From Mucilaginibacter sp. PAMC 26640 (GTDB lineage Bacteria > Bacteroidota > Bacteroidia > Sphingobacteriales > Sphingobacteriaceae), in assembly GCA_001596135.1 (NCBI GenBank), contig CP014773.1, forward strand, positions 4,464,001 through 4,528,000: a DNA stretch of 64,000 nt, read 5' to 3'. Both the position numbers and the translations under genes were made by a program. Under the pieces are notes generated by a model. The model searched no databases. It was not told the origin of the DNA and was given only the letters and a program-made list of their open reading frames with translations. The first letter of the stretch is position 1. The number at the start of each line of letters is the position of its first letter. Positions 26,758 to 34,939 of the stretch are shown here, piece after piece.

Positions 26758-27963
26758 ATGAGTAAACTTTACGAACGGTTAACTTCTTCTAACGCCGGAC
26801 TATTACCTGAAACGCTGTTGCTCAAATACGAAGCAATGGCAGAAAATGCCTTTAGATTTTATCGCGGCACCTGCGGACTTTTTTATCAGGATCTGGCGCA
26901 ATTTAAAACCATGCCGTCTTCTCCTCCTGCCTGGATCTGCGGAGATCTGCACCTTGAAAATTTTGGAAGTTACCGGGGTAATAATAAACTGGTCTATTTT
27001 GATTTGAACGACTTTGATGAGGCCCTGCTTGCACCCGCCGCGTACGAAATAGTAAGACTTGCCACCAGTATTTTTATAGCTTTTGAAAGTCTTAAAATAG
27101 AGCCGGACCGAGCTGCTAACATGGCCCGTCTTTTGATCAAAAGCTATGCAGCAACGCTTGCAAAAGGTAAAGCCTACAGTATTGAGCCCCGTACTGCCAA
27201 AGGCATAGTTTGGAATTTTTTAGAAACTGCGCAAAACAGCAAACCAAGCGATCTACTGGATAAACGTACCGAAAGGCGAAAGCACAAGCTGGTGCTATCC
27301 TTAAAGAATGAGCGGCATTTTGAAATAGATAAGAAACTCAAGGCAGAGTTGACGGCCCATATAGGTAACTGGATTGAAAATAATAGCGACAGCCCCTACA
27401 ATTACAAAGTTAAAAGTGCCGTTTTCCGCCTGGCAGGTACGGGCAGCATCGGGGTAAAACGTTACCTCTTCTTACTTAAAAGCACCAACACACGAAACAA
27501 ATATTTACTGATAGATATGAAGCAATCGAAATCTTCCACGGTGTTGCCTGCCATAAAATTGGCACAGCCCGCATGGAGCAACGAAGCGGAACGCATCATC
27601 AGCGTACAGGGACGAATGCAATACATTACACCTATGTTGCTCAGCACTACTGATTTCAGGGGGGACAGTTACGTTATTCAGGAATTGCAGCCCGTAAAAG
27701 ATTCTATCAATTTCAAAATGATCCGCGATGATTACCGTGATTTATACCGGGTGATAGATGATATGGGAATGCTCACCGCGTCATCTCAGCTCCGTAGCGG
27801 GGGAATACAGGGTTCGGCGAATATAGATGAACTAATGTCCTTCGGACTAGCGGATGATTGGCAGCAGCCACTGTTGGATTACTGTTTTAAATATTCAAAA
27901 AAAGTTCACCAATACTATGAGCAATATTTGAAAGAATATCGCTCCAGAAAATATCATAAATAA
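26758..27963 (+). CDS. DUF2252 family protein
   Basis: 401 residues. The conserved core FRFYRGTCGLFYQDL, WICGDLHLENFGSY, YFDLNDFDEA and the YEIVRLATS helix match DUF2252, whose members resemble aminoglycoside-phosphotransferase/kinase-like folds, with GDLHLENFG in the position of the catalytic loop and DFNDFD in the position of the metal-binding motif. Activity is unknown. Standalone; a 207-base gap without visible features precedes it. Confidence 0.88.
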   Translation: MSKLYERLTSSNAGLLPETLLLKYEAMAENAFRFYRGTCGLFYQDLAQFKTMPSSPPAWICGDLHLENFGSYRGNNKLVYFDLNDFDEALLAPAAYEIVRLATSIFIAFESLKIEPDRAANMARLLIKSYAATLAKGKAYSIEPRTAKGIVWNFLETAQNSKPSDLLDKRTERRKHKLVLSLKNERHFEIDKKLKAELTAHIGNWIENNSDSPYNYKVKSAVFRLAGTGSIGVKRYLFLLKSTNTRNKYLLIDMKQSKSSTVLPAIKLAQPAWSNEAERIISVQGRMQYITPMLLSTTDFRGDSYVIQELQPVKDSINFKMIRDDYRDLYRVIDDMGMLTASSQLRSGGIQGSANIDELMSFGLADDWQQPLLDYCFKYSKKVHQYYEQYLKEYRSRKYHK

Positions 27964-28320
27964 TAAATACTGCTTCATCCTATCTCACTGCGTGTTTTAT
28001 TAATTACTCTGGCTTAATTAATATTTAGAAATTATCAAGAAAATGAATTTTCCCTGTTGTTAATTTTCGATTTTTTCACCTTAAAACACTTGCAAATAAA
28101 GCGTGTGATTTAATATCTTAGATGATCTATTACTGGTGGCGTCTGTCACTAGTGTGATAAGGTTTAGGTTAAAGGCCCCAAACAGCGAGTGTAAGGGGCC
28201 TTTTGTTCCGCCAATATTATTATATATACTATTTGATAAGCACGTAAAGACTATCTGGTTATAAATGCTATAACCGAATGTTTTAAATATTTTAGTATTT
28301 CCCTGCGCCACTGCACATTC
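27964..28320. other. intergenic stretch with one terminator-like hairpin
   Basis: No ORF is convincing. The strongest feature is the hairpin at 28171-28206. The rest is AT-rich with no recognised motif. Confidence 0.5.
28171..28206 (+). terminator. terminator-like hairpin
   Basis: AAAGGCCCC and GGGGCCTTT form a 9-bp perfect stem with a loop of about 15 bases followed by T. It lies 200 bases after the DUF2252 gene and could end that transcript. Confidence 0.6.
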
Positions 28321-28498
28321 GTGTCGATCCCATCGGCATTATTTTCGACACAGCCGCGCATGGTGCATGGATGGAAACGTACCAGGTTACATGGCAACAC
28401 CAAACGTATTCAAGTCCTTAATTACCTACTAATATATATCGTTTTTAAACACAAAACCGGGCGCCATAGTATTGCTGACACCCGGTTTTGTTTCTTAG
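28321..28498 (+). other. structured noncoding stretch ending in a terminator, possible small RNA
   Basis: GTGTCGA (28321-28327) pairs with TCGACAC (28345-28351). About 100 bases on, CAAAACCGGG (28452-28461) pairs perfectly with CCCGGTTTTG (28481-28490) and is followed by TTTCTT. Two hairpins, the last terminator-like, in a 500-base gap with no gene suggest a transcribed RNA, but the final stem may simply terminate the convergent YtxH transcript. Confidence 0.3.
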
Positions 28499-28509
28499 GT
28501 TGAAAGTAT

Positions 28510-28797
28510 TTAGCCTTGCGGGTGTGACAGCACCTCATCTTTCAAAAGCGCTCCCCTGTCGGTTTTAGGTGATTTCGGTGTCGTCTTTCTAAAATCGTAA
28601 CCCGCTTGTTCTTCTTCCTCTTTAGCACCGCCCAGGAATTTTGCAACAAGATTTCCAAATCCATCAGAAATTTTCTTGCGGATACCTTCCCCCTTATCAC
28701 TTAATAAAATATAGGTTACAGCTCCTGCAGCTACCGCACCAATTGCTATCCCCGCAATAAGCAACGTATTATCTTGTTTCACAAATGGATTTTTCAT
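28510..28797 (-). CDS. YtxH-like small membrane protein
   Basis: 95 residues. One N-terminal hydrophobic helix (LLIAGIAIGAVAAGAVTYILL, about 13-33) followed by a charged amphipathic region, as in YtxH/gas-vesicle-like stress proteins. The C-terminal third (FRKTTPKSPKTDRGALL) is polar and disordered-looking. Function is unknown; relatives are often stress-induced. Confidence 0.75.
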   Translation of the reverse strand: MKNPFVKQDNTLLIAGIAIGAVAAGAVTYILLSDKGEGIRKKISDGFGNLVAKFLGGAKEEEEQAGYDFRKTTPKSPKTDRGALLKDEVLSHPQG

Positions 28798-28949
28798 AGT
28801 TGTAGTGTTTGTAATGACAACACCGCGCTTTCATTTTAGTTCTTTATTTTTGAAAAACACCAGGTTAAGAGTTTATTGACCCGGACCAACTCTGCACTGT
28901 TAACGCTAGATAATAATTATCTTTACCGACAACTCCAAATCATATCATA

Positions 28950-29549
28950 GTGAAATATCTTCTTACATTCTTATTATTTGCCACCAGTTCAGCAACTTTT
29001 GCACAAAGCTACCAGTTGCAAATAGCAGCTTACCGCGAACACTACAAAAGCGACTTTCTGGACGATAAAAATTCCCCGATAAAAAAGGATGACCTGCCGT
29101 ATTTGCGCTTTTATGATGCCGATAGCAGCTATAGCGTAAAAGCTTCCGCCGAATTATTACCTAATGCTTCAACTTTCATCATGCCGGTATTTACAGGTAC
29201 TGGCTCAGAATATATTCCCTACGCTAGGCTGAATTTTCTGATCAAAGGGCAGCCCATGCAACTAACCGTTTACCGCAGTACCCGCCTCGCTACGATTCCC
29301 GCTTACAAAGACTACCTGTTTCTGCCGTTTACAGATGATACCAATGGAATAGAAACCTATGGCGGCGGCCGTTACATCGATTTAAGGGAAGGCGATTTTA
29401 AAGATAACGCTGTTACAATAGACTTTAATAAAGCCTATAACCCGTATTGTGCTTTCGGGGCAGGTTATGCCTGTCCGAAACCGCCGGATGAAAACCATCT
29501 CACCACCGCTATCCAGGCAGGAGAAAAGCGGTATGCAAGATCCCATTAA
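28950..29549 (+). CDS. secreted DUF1684 protein
   Basis: 199 residues from GTG 28950, chosen because it gives a clean signal peptide (KYLLTFLLFATSSATFA) of 19 residues. DUF1684 hallmarks are seen: YREHYKSDFL, LPYLRFYDAD, LTVYRSTRL, FLPFTDDTNG and the C-terminal NPYCAFGAGYACPKPP with two conserved cysteines. Enzymatic role is unknown. Followed by a 10-bp AT-rich inverted repeat (29607-29630). Confidence 0.85.
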   Translation: MKYLLTFLLFATSSATFAQSYQLQIAAYREHYKSDFLDDKNSPIKKDDLPYLRFYDADSSYSVKASAELLPNASTFIMPVFTGTGSEYIPYARLNFLIKGQPMQLTVYRSTRLATIPAYKDYLFLPFTDDTNGIETYGGGRYIDLREGDFKDNAVTIDFNKAYNPYCAFGAGYACPKPPDENHLTTAIQAGEKRYARSH

Positions 29550-29606
29550 TCATATATACTTATTCACTCAGCCTGCTTTGCTAATTCTCAAACAAAAAAA
29601 TACCGT

Positions 29607-29630
29607 GAAAAATATTTATTAATATTTTTC
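29607..29630 (+). terminator. AT-rich hairpin after the DUF1684 gene
   Basis: GAAAAATATT and AATATTTTTC form a perfect 10-bp stem with loop TATT. It is weak in GC, so termination is uncertain. Confidence 0.4.
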
Positions 29631-29724
29631 ATAAAAAATAATATCTTCTTAAATTATCCCTAGATTTAAGAAAAATTGAAAACTGCATAATAAGTAGCGT
29701 TCGCTAATATTTAACCGTAATTAA

Positions 29725-29817
29725 ATGGATAAACAAGTAAAATTATTCCTGATCGTATTTGGTTGCTTATTCGCCGTATATGTAGTTTTTTTACTCGTTA
29801 GCGAAAGATGGGCCTAG
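29725..29817 (+). CDS. candidate 30-residue single-helix membrane protein
   Basis: ATG 29725 to TAG 29817. A short polar start (MDKQVK), one hydrophobic helix (LFLIVFGCLFAVYVVFLLV) and a charged end (SERWA). Placed between DUF1684 and the convergent aldolase gene. Similar tiny proteins are common but easily arise by chance in AT-rich DNA. Confidence 0.4.
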   Translation: MDKQVKLFLIVFGCLFAVYVVFLLVSERWA

Positions 29818-29841
29818 TCGGGGCCCAGCCATAATTTACCG

Positions 29842-30858
29842 CTAATCTTCCATTTCTTTGCGGTATTCACCCCGCCTTGCCGCATTGTTCAGACTCGCCC
29901 GCTCCACCAGCAGTTGCTGCGCATGGGGCACATTTTCATCCAATCCTTTCCAGTATTCCATAGCGGGTTGTTGCACCGCCCTGGCAAACGAGAACGTTAA
30001 TGCCCATGGTAACTCCGGGTAGCTCACATGCATGGCGTTCAGATGCGCGCTGGCGTCCGTTGCTGATTGCCCTCCCGACAGGAAAGCAACACCGGGTACA
30101 GCTGCCGGTACACAACGTAATAAACAAGTTATCGTCTCTTCTGCTACCCTGGCGGCATCTGCCTGTTCCTTTGCATCCAGGCCCGGCAATATCATATTCG
30201 GTTTCAGGATCATGCCCTCCAGGTATACCCGCTGACTGATCAACACTTCGAACACGATCTGCAACACCCGGGTAGTCGCTGCCAAGCACTGTTCAATGGT
30301 ATGGTCGCCCTCCATCAACACTTCTGGTTCTACAATGGGCACTATACCTGCTTCCTGGCAAAGTGTGGCATAACGGGCCAGTGCATGGGCATTGGCGTAA
30401 ATGTTTCCATCGGTCGGGGTGCTTTTGTCTATGGTAAGCACGGCACGCCATTTGGCAAATTTAAGGCCCAGTGCTGCATAGCCCGTAATCCGCTCGCGCA
30501 AACCATCCAGGCCCTCGGTGATCTTTTCGCCGGGGAAGGCGGCCATATCTTTGGCGCCTTCATCCAGCTTGATACCGGGGATAATGCCGGCTTGCTCTAG
30601 CACCTCAATAAAGGGCACCCCATCTTTTGTAGACTGCCTTGTGGTTTCTTCAAATAGAATGGCACCGCTGATACAATCCCCCAGGCCGGGGGCAGTCACA
30701 ATCATTTCCCGGTACTTGCGACGGTACTCCTCCGTTTGTGGTATCCCGATCTCCTCAAAACGCTTGTTGGCTGTTGGCGTGCTTTCATCCATTGCCAGCA
30801 GGCCCTTGTCGCCGGCCATCAGGCGCTGTGCTGTTTCCCGTAGTGTTCGCTTGTCCAT
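29842..30858 (-). CDS. class I fructose-bisphosphate aldolase
   Basis: 338 residues of the eukaryote-type class I family. Start GLLAMDESTPTANKRF, Schiff-base lysine region YLEGMILKPNMI, and FLSGGQSATDASAHLNAM, with active-site WRAVLTI upstream. It cleaves fructose 1,6-bisphosphate to triose phosphates without metal. The C-terminus is short and lacks the terminal tyrosine of vertebrate enzymes. More GC-rich than its neighbours. Confidence 0.93.
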   Translation of the reverse strand: MDKRTLRETAQRLMAGDKGLLAMDESTPTANKRFEEIGIPQTEEYRRKYREMIVTAPGLGDCISGAILFEETTRQSTKDGVPFIEVLEQAGIIPGIKLDEGAKDMAAFPGEKITEGLDGLRERITGYAALGLKFAKWRAVLTIDKSTPTDGNIYANAHALARYATLCQEAGIVPIVEPEVLMEGDHTIEQCLAATTRVLQIVFEVLISQRVYLEGMILKPNMILPGLDAKEQADAARVAEETITCLLRCVPAAVPGVAFLSGGQSATDASAHLNAMHVSYPELPWALTFSFARAVQQPAMEYWKGLDENVPHAQQLLVERASLNNAARRGEYRKEMED

Positions 30859-31290
30859 TTGATTATTTATTTGCTGACGTGTAAAGCCCGGCGCTTTTGT
30901 CCCAACCGGCTAATATTACAACGATCGAATCGCTGCAATGTGTTGCTATAAAACTACATAGTTTGCCCGCCATAATCAACCCTTCAAGGGTGGTCGGACC
31001 GCTTTTTGGCACCGCTGTTCCACATTTGAAATATGGAATAGATAAAACTGCTTCTATCTGATTTACAGCTGATTACACACTTTTGATGGAACAGATTGGA
31101 ACATCCCTGTTCTTTAATTAAAACCGGCAATTTATTATGATTCAATTACTTAAGCGAATATCGATAGGTGTAAAAAACACTACATGGAACAGCCTTTTGG
31201 AACAACCGGATTGGTTGCGTTTTACTTAAAAAGATTGGCAATTCAGCGTTTGCGTTTACTTTCATTTTTATGAGGGCTGGTTATCGCTGG
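30859..31290. promoter_or_regulatory. upstream region with five copies of TGGAACA
   Basis: In the gap before the aldolase gene, TGTTCCA lies at 31016-31022 and TGGAACA at 31087-31093, 31097-31103, 31185-31191 and 31198-31204. The last four form two direct pairs with 10- and 13-base periods. Such clustering suggests binding sites for an unknown regulator of the aldolase gene. No ORF is supported here. Confidence 0.4.
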
Positions 31291-31292
31291 TT

Positions 31293-31812
31293 TTCTGTCC
31301 TGTGGGGTGCCGAAATAAATTCGGCATGACGGCGGGGGGCATGACGGCGGGGGGGCATGACGGCGGGGGGGGCGGCGGCGGGGGGAGCGATTTTATAGCG
31401 GATACCTGTCCTGTGGGGTGCCGGGATAAATTCGGCATGACGGCGGGGGGCATGACGGCGGGGGGCGGCGGCGGCGGGGCAATTTTATAGCGGATACCTG
31501 TCCTGTGGGGTGCCGAAATAAATTCGGCAGGACGGCGGGGGGCATGACGGCGGGGGGGCGGCGGCGGGGGGAGCGATTTTATAGCGGATACCTGTCCTGT
31601 GGGGTGCCGAAATAAATTCGGCATGACGGCGGGGGGCATGACGGCGGGGGGCGGCGGCGGGGCAATTTTATAGCGGATACGTGTCCTGTGGGGTGGCGGG
31701 ATAAATTTGGCATGACGGCGGGGGGCATGACGGCGAGCGGCGGCGGAGCAATTTTATAGTGGATACCTGTTCTGTGGGGTGCCGGGATAAATTCGGCATG
31801 ACGGATGCTTAT
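31293..31812. repeat. six tandem copies of a G-rich 85-109-base repeat
   Basis: The core CCTGTCCTGTGGGGTGCCG, followed by a GCCGAA/TTCGGC palindrome and GACGGCGGGGGGCATGACGG, starts near 31298, 31407, 31499, 31592, 31681 and 31766. Units differ in the length of the GGCGGGGG tracts. Copies share a GCGATTTTATAGCGG or CAATTTTATAGCGG linker. Both strands hold long open frames here, but these are composition artefacts. Confidence 0.9.
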
Positions 31813-31842
31813 CGCTTTCGGATGTCCTTTTGTTTTTTTTAC

Positions 31843-31850
31843 TAATTTTG
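31843..31850 (+). promoter_or_regulatory. -7 element of the aminotransferase gene
   Basis: TAATTTTG is a perfect match to TAnnTTTG and ends three bases before the ATG, so the mRNA is probably leaderless or nearly so. Confidence 0.5.
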
Positions 31851-31853
31851 CAC

Positions 31854-33050
31854 ATGCCAAAAATTTCGCAAAAAGGGCAGCGGATGCCTGCCTCTCCTAT
31901 ACGTAAGTTAACCCCCTTTGCAGATCAGGCCAAGCTCGATGGTAAAAAAGTATACCATTTAAACATTGGTCAGCCAGATATTGAAACGCCCGAAGGTATG
32001 CTGGATGCCATCAAAAACATCGACTTTAAGGTTTGGGCCTATACCCCCAGCGAGGGTACTTTGAGCTATCGTAAAAAGCTGGTTGAATACTACAACAAGC
32101 TGGGCTATAACATCACGCCAGAAAACATCATCGTTACCACCGGCGGCTCGGAAGCGATTACCATTGCCATGATGAGCTGCCTGGATGAAGGCGACGAGGT
32201 GATCATCCCCGAGCCTTTTTACGCCAATTACAATGGCTTTGCCAACCAAACGGATGTAGTGGTTAAACCAATATTATCCTACATCGATAACGGCTTCGCG
32301 CTCCCTCCTATCAGCGAATTTGAAAAGCTCATCACTGATAAAACTAAAGCGATCATCATTTGCAACCCCAATAACCCTACCGGCTACCTTTACTCGCAGG
32401 CAGAATTGGATGCGCTGAAAGAACTGGCCCTGAAATACGACCTCTACCTGTTCAGCGATGAAGCCTACCGCGAGTTTTGTTATGACGGCCGTACCTTTAT
32501 TTCTCCAATGCACCTCAGCGGACTGGACGAAAACGTGATTGTAATGGATACCGTAAGCAAGCGTTACAGCGCCTGCGGTGCACGTTTGGGCTGCCTCATC
32601 ACCAAAAACAAGGAAGTGATTGCCGCAGGTCTCAAATTTGCCCAGGCACGCCTGTCGCCGGGTATGGTGGAACAAATTGCCGGCGAAGCCGCAGTTGACA
32701 CACCCGACGAGTATTTTGAAGCCGTTAATAAAGAATATACCAAACGCCGCGATACGCTTGTGACCGCCCTTAACAAAATCGACGGCGTTTACTGCCCTAA
32801 CCCCGGTGGTGCCTTTTACGTGGTGGCCAAGTTCCCCATTGATAATTCCGACAGGTTTTGCCAGTGGATGCTGGAAGAATTCAGTTATGATAACCAAACC
32901 GTAATGATGGCCCCTGCAACCGGCTTCTACAGCACACCGGGCGCCGGCACCAATGAGGTAAGGATGGCCTATGTACTGAATAATGACGACCTCAACAAAG
33001 CCATGGTTTGCCTGGCCGAGGGCCTGAAGGCTTACCCGGGTAAAGTTTAA
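31854..33050 (+). CDS. PLP-dependent class I/II aminotransferase (aspartate aminotransferase family)
   Basis: About 398 residues from ATG 31854; the frame stays open upstream to 31830, but the -7 element supports the internal ATG. Seen: LNIGQPDIETPEGM, VTTGGSEAITIAMM, NPNNPTGYLYS, FSDEAYREF and the PLP lysine in DTVSKRYSACGARLG. The fold is that of fold-type I aspartate/aromatic aminotransferases; the exact amino donor is unknown. It lies directly after the G-rich repeat block. Confidence 0.9.
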   Translation: MPKISQKGQRMPASPIRKLTPFADQAKLDGKKVYHLNIGQPDIETPEGMLDAIKNIDFKVWAYTPSEGTLSYRKKLVEYYNKLGYNITPENIIVTTGGSEAITIAMMSCLDEGDEVIIPEPFYANYNGFANQTDVVVKPILSYIDNGFALPPISEFEKLITDKTKAIIICNPNNPTGYLYSQAELDALKELALKYDLYLFSDEAYREFCYDGRTFISPMHLSGLDENVIVMDTVSKRYSACGARLGCLITKNKEVIAAGLKFAQARLSPGMVEQIAGEAAVDTPDEYFEAVNKEYTKRRDTLVTALNKIDGVYCPNPGGAFYVVAKFPIDNSDRFCQWMLEEFSYDNQTVMMAPATGFYSTPGAGTNEVRMAYVLNNDDLNKAMVCLAEGLKAYPGKV

Positions 33051-33138
33051 TGCAGTTGCGGGAGCAGCAACAGTTGCAGCAGCGGTAGCTATGACGGTAA
33101 CCAGCGTTGCACCAATCTCCTAATGAACAAATAAACCA

Positions 33139-34170
33139 ATGAACCAAAACATCAGCTGGATAAGCAATTTACGTTTACTGGCCATGTTTGCGGTAGTTGT
33201 ATTGCACACGGCATCTCCCTTGCTGTTCAGTTACCAAACGGAAACGCCTGGCAATTGGCTGGCGGGAGATGCCTATAATGCCCTTACCCGCTTTGCTGTA
33301 CCGGTTTTTATCATGATCACCGGGGCGCTGCTGCTGAAACGGGAGTATGAACTGGGCGATTTCTTAAAAAAGCGCATCGGACGGTTAATCCTCCCCTTTT
33401 TGTTCTGGAGTTTGGTTTATATAGGCTACCAATGGTATATCGAAATCATCGTTTTCCCTGCCGATGCCTGGGGCTGCATCAAGCTGGTGCTGCACCAGCT
33501 CAAAACAGGCAGTTCTTACCACCTGTGGTATGTGTACCTGCTCATTGGTTTGTATTTGTTTATCCCCATCCTGGGCCGCTTTGTGCGTAACGCGTCCGAA
33601 AAAGAAACCCTTTACTTTCTGGCCATCTGGCTGGTCTGTATCCTGGTCAGTCCGCCCTACTTTAGCAGGTTCAATACAGCGATCGAACTCCGGTACTTCA
33701 GCGGCTATATTGGTTACCTGGTGCTGGGTTATTACCTGGCCAATAAACAATTTAACTTCAGGCATGTGGCCGTTGTTGCCGCGCTCCTCTTCCTCATTTT
33801 AGCTGCGATCATCGCGGTGGGGACCTATTATTTTGAGGTAACGAAAGAGGAGCTCAGCACTTACTTTTACGAACCCGTGGGGCCATTTGTGGTGGTATTG
33901 GCTGCCAGTGCCTTCCTCATCGCTAAAAACACCGTTATACAACTGAACCGGCAGCTCACCGGCTTTTGCGACAGCGCCAGTAAATACACCCTTGGCATTT
34001 ACTTTAGCCATGCGCTGATCCTGAATATTTTAGAACTGAACGATATCACCTACAAAATATTTAACCCCCTTTTCAGTGTTCCGCTGGTGGCCCTGCTTTG
34101 CTTCGGCCTGTCCTGGTTGCTTGTTTATGCCATGAACAAGATCCCCATCCTGCGGCTGTTCGCCGGCTGA
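33139..34170 (+). CDS. acyltransferase-3 family integral membrane protein
   Basis: 343 residues with about ten hydrophobic helices. The start NLRLLAMFAVVVLHTASPLLF contains the conserved histidine of the acyltransferase-3 family, and AVPVFIMITGALLLKREY and RIGRLILPFLFWSL are the typical second and third blocks. Such enzymes O-acylate surface polysaccharides or lipids. Substrate unknown. 88 bases of GC-rich spacer without features separate it from the aminotransferase. Confidence 0.87.
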   Translation: MNQNISWISNLRLLAMFAVVVLHTASPLLFSYQTETPGNWLAGDAYNALTRFAVPVFIMITGALLLKREYELGDFLKKRIGRLILPFLFWSLVYIGYQWYIEIIVFPADAWGCIKLVLHQLKTGSSYHLWYVYLLIGLYLFIPILGRFVRNASEKETLYFLAIWLVCILVSPPYFSRFNTAIELRYFSGYIGYLVLGYYLANKQFNFRHVAVVAALLFLILAAIIAVGTYYFEVTKEELSTYFYEPVGPFVVVLAASAFLIAKNTVIQLNRQLTGFCDSASKYTLGIYFSHALILNILELNDITYKIFNPLFSVPLVALLCFGLSWLLVYAMNKIPILRLFAG

Positions 34171-34264
34171 TCTGCAAGCCTGCGCCGGCAGCATTTTCCG
34201 GCTTGTGCATCAGCGCTTTCGGGGCTTTGCAAGAAATATTCTCGTGTAAGCAAACTAAAAAGCT

Positions 34265-34272
34265 TATCTTTG
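34265..34272 (+). promoter_or_regulatory. -7 element of ssrA
   Basis: TATCTTTG matches TAnnTTTG perfectly, 47 bases before the mature 5' end of tmRNA, consistent with a processed precursor. No good -33 element at the right distance. Confidence 0.5.
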
Positions 34273-34319
34273 TGTTATCTGCAAACTGGAAACAGTAATA
34301 CTGCAAACTCTACAAAAAT

Positions 34320-34687
34320 GGGGTCGACCGGAATTGACAGGATGGAGATAAATAAGTAAGCATGCAGCGCGTTGGGTGAATTAGCGCTAAAATCTGAACG
34401 CTCAAACTTACAAATGGCGAAAATAACTACGCCTTAGCTGCCTAATTTAGAATTAGCATAGCTTTTGTCCCGCCGGTTCTCTGTTCTGTTGGATCGGCAA
34501 CCGGGGCATCGAAAAACGGAAATAGCCTGCTTAAAGGTGTGGTAAGCAAGCGAAACAAAGCACATACGGACTAAGGTACAGGTAAGCGGTTAACCTTCCA
34601 TAGCCCCGACAATTAAATAACAGCTAAGCATGTAGAAAGCTTACCTTATACCATGTTTGGACGAGGGTTCGAATCCCTCCGGCTCCA
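34320..34687 (+). ncRNA. ssrA: transfer-messenger RNA
   Basis: The 5' end GGGGTCG pairs with CGGCTCC at the 3' end, followed by discriminator A. GACAGGATGGAGATAAATAA follows the 5' end and GGACGAGGGTTCGAATCCC forms the T arm, both typical of tmRNA. The tag reading frame starts with GGC at 34416 and ends with TAA at 34443-34445, encoding GENNYALAA, a Bacteroidota-type proteolysis tag. It rescues stalled ribosomes. The 3' end is the integration target of the adjacent mobile element; the last bases are supplied by the element's att site. Confidence 0.97.
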
Positions 34688-34690
34688 CTA
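34672..34690 (+). other. attL core in the ssrA 3' end
   Basis: AATCCCTCCGGCTCCACTA occurs here and identically at 58692-58710. Both are in the same orientation, as expected for recombination into the tmRNA T arm and acceptor end. Confidence 0.92.
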
Positions 34691-34711
34691 AGTTCAATGT
34701 TAAAACAGACT

Positions 34712-34750
34712 AAAAGCCTGCAAATCAAATGATTGCAGGCTTTTGTTTTT
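34712..34750 (+). terminator. terminator after attL
   Basis: AAAAGCCTGCAA (34712-34723) and TTGCAGGCTTTT (34733-34744) form a perfect 12-bp stem followed by GTTTTTT. This copy, carried by the element, now terminates tmRNA. Confidence 0.9.
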
Positions 34751-34795
34751 TAGTCAAATGGTTATATAATTCACCAATTCACAATAAAAAGGAGC

Positions 34796-34834
34796 GTAAT
34801 TCGGTGAGTTAGTTTTAGAAATTCCTTACTCACC
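34796..34834. promoter_or_regulatory. candidate left arm-type integrase sites
   Basis: GTAATTCGGTGAGT (34796-34809) is repeated near the right end (58623-58636), and TTACTCACC (34826-34834) is the reverse complement of the GGTGAGTAA repeated there. Inverted and direct copies of a short motif at both element ends are typical of tyrosine recombinase arm sites. Confidence 0.55.
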
Positions 34835-34939
34835 AAAACGACTTATTGATCTGACAATCAAGGTGTTCAAATTTTGAACATCTTGTACAGATGTGATTGC
34901 AAGCTTAATTTTGTTTCACTTTTTAATGCTTAAAACATT

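Noticed and set aside
31293..31812. Possible CRISPR array
   Set aside because: Spacing is irregular, the intervening sequence is not unique, and no cas gene is present; it is an ordinary tandem repeat.
31268..31860. Open frames of 60-120 codons on both strands of the G-rich block
   Set aside because: They translate the tandem repeat (MPNLFRHPTGQ-like units) and have only poly-Pro/Gly character; repeat artefacts, not genes.
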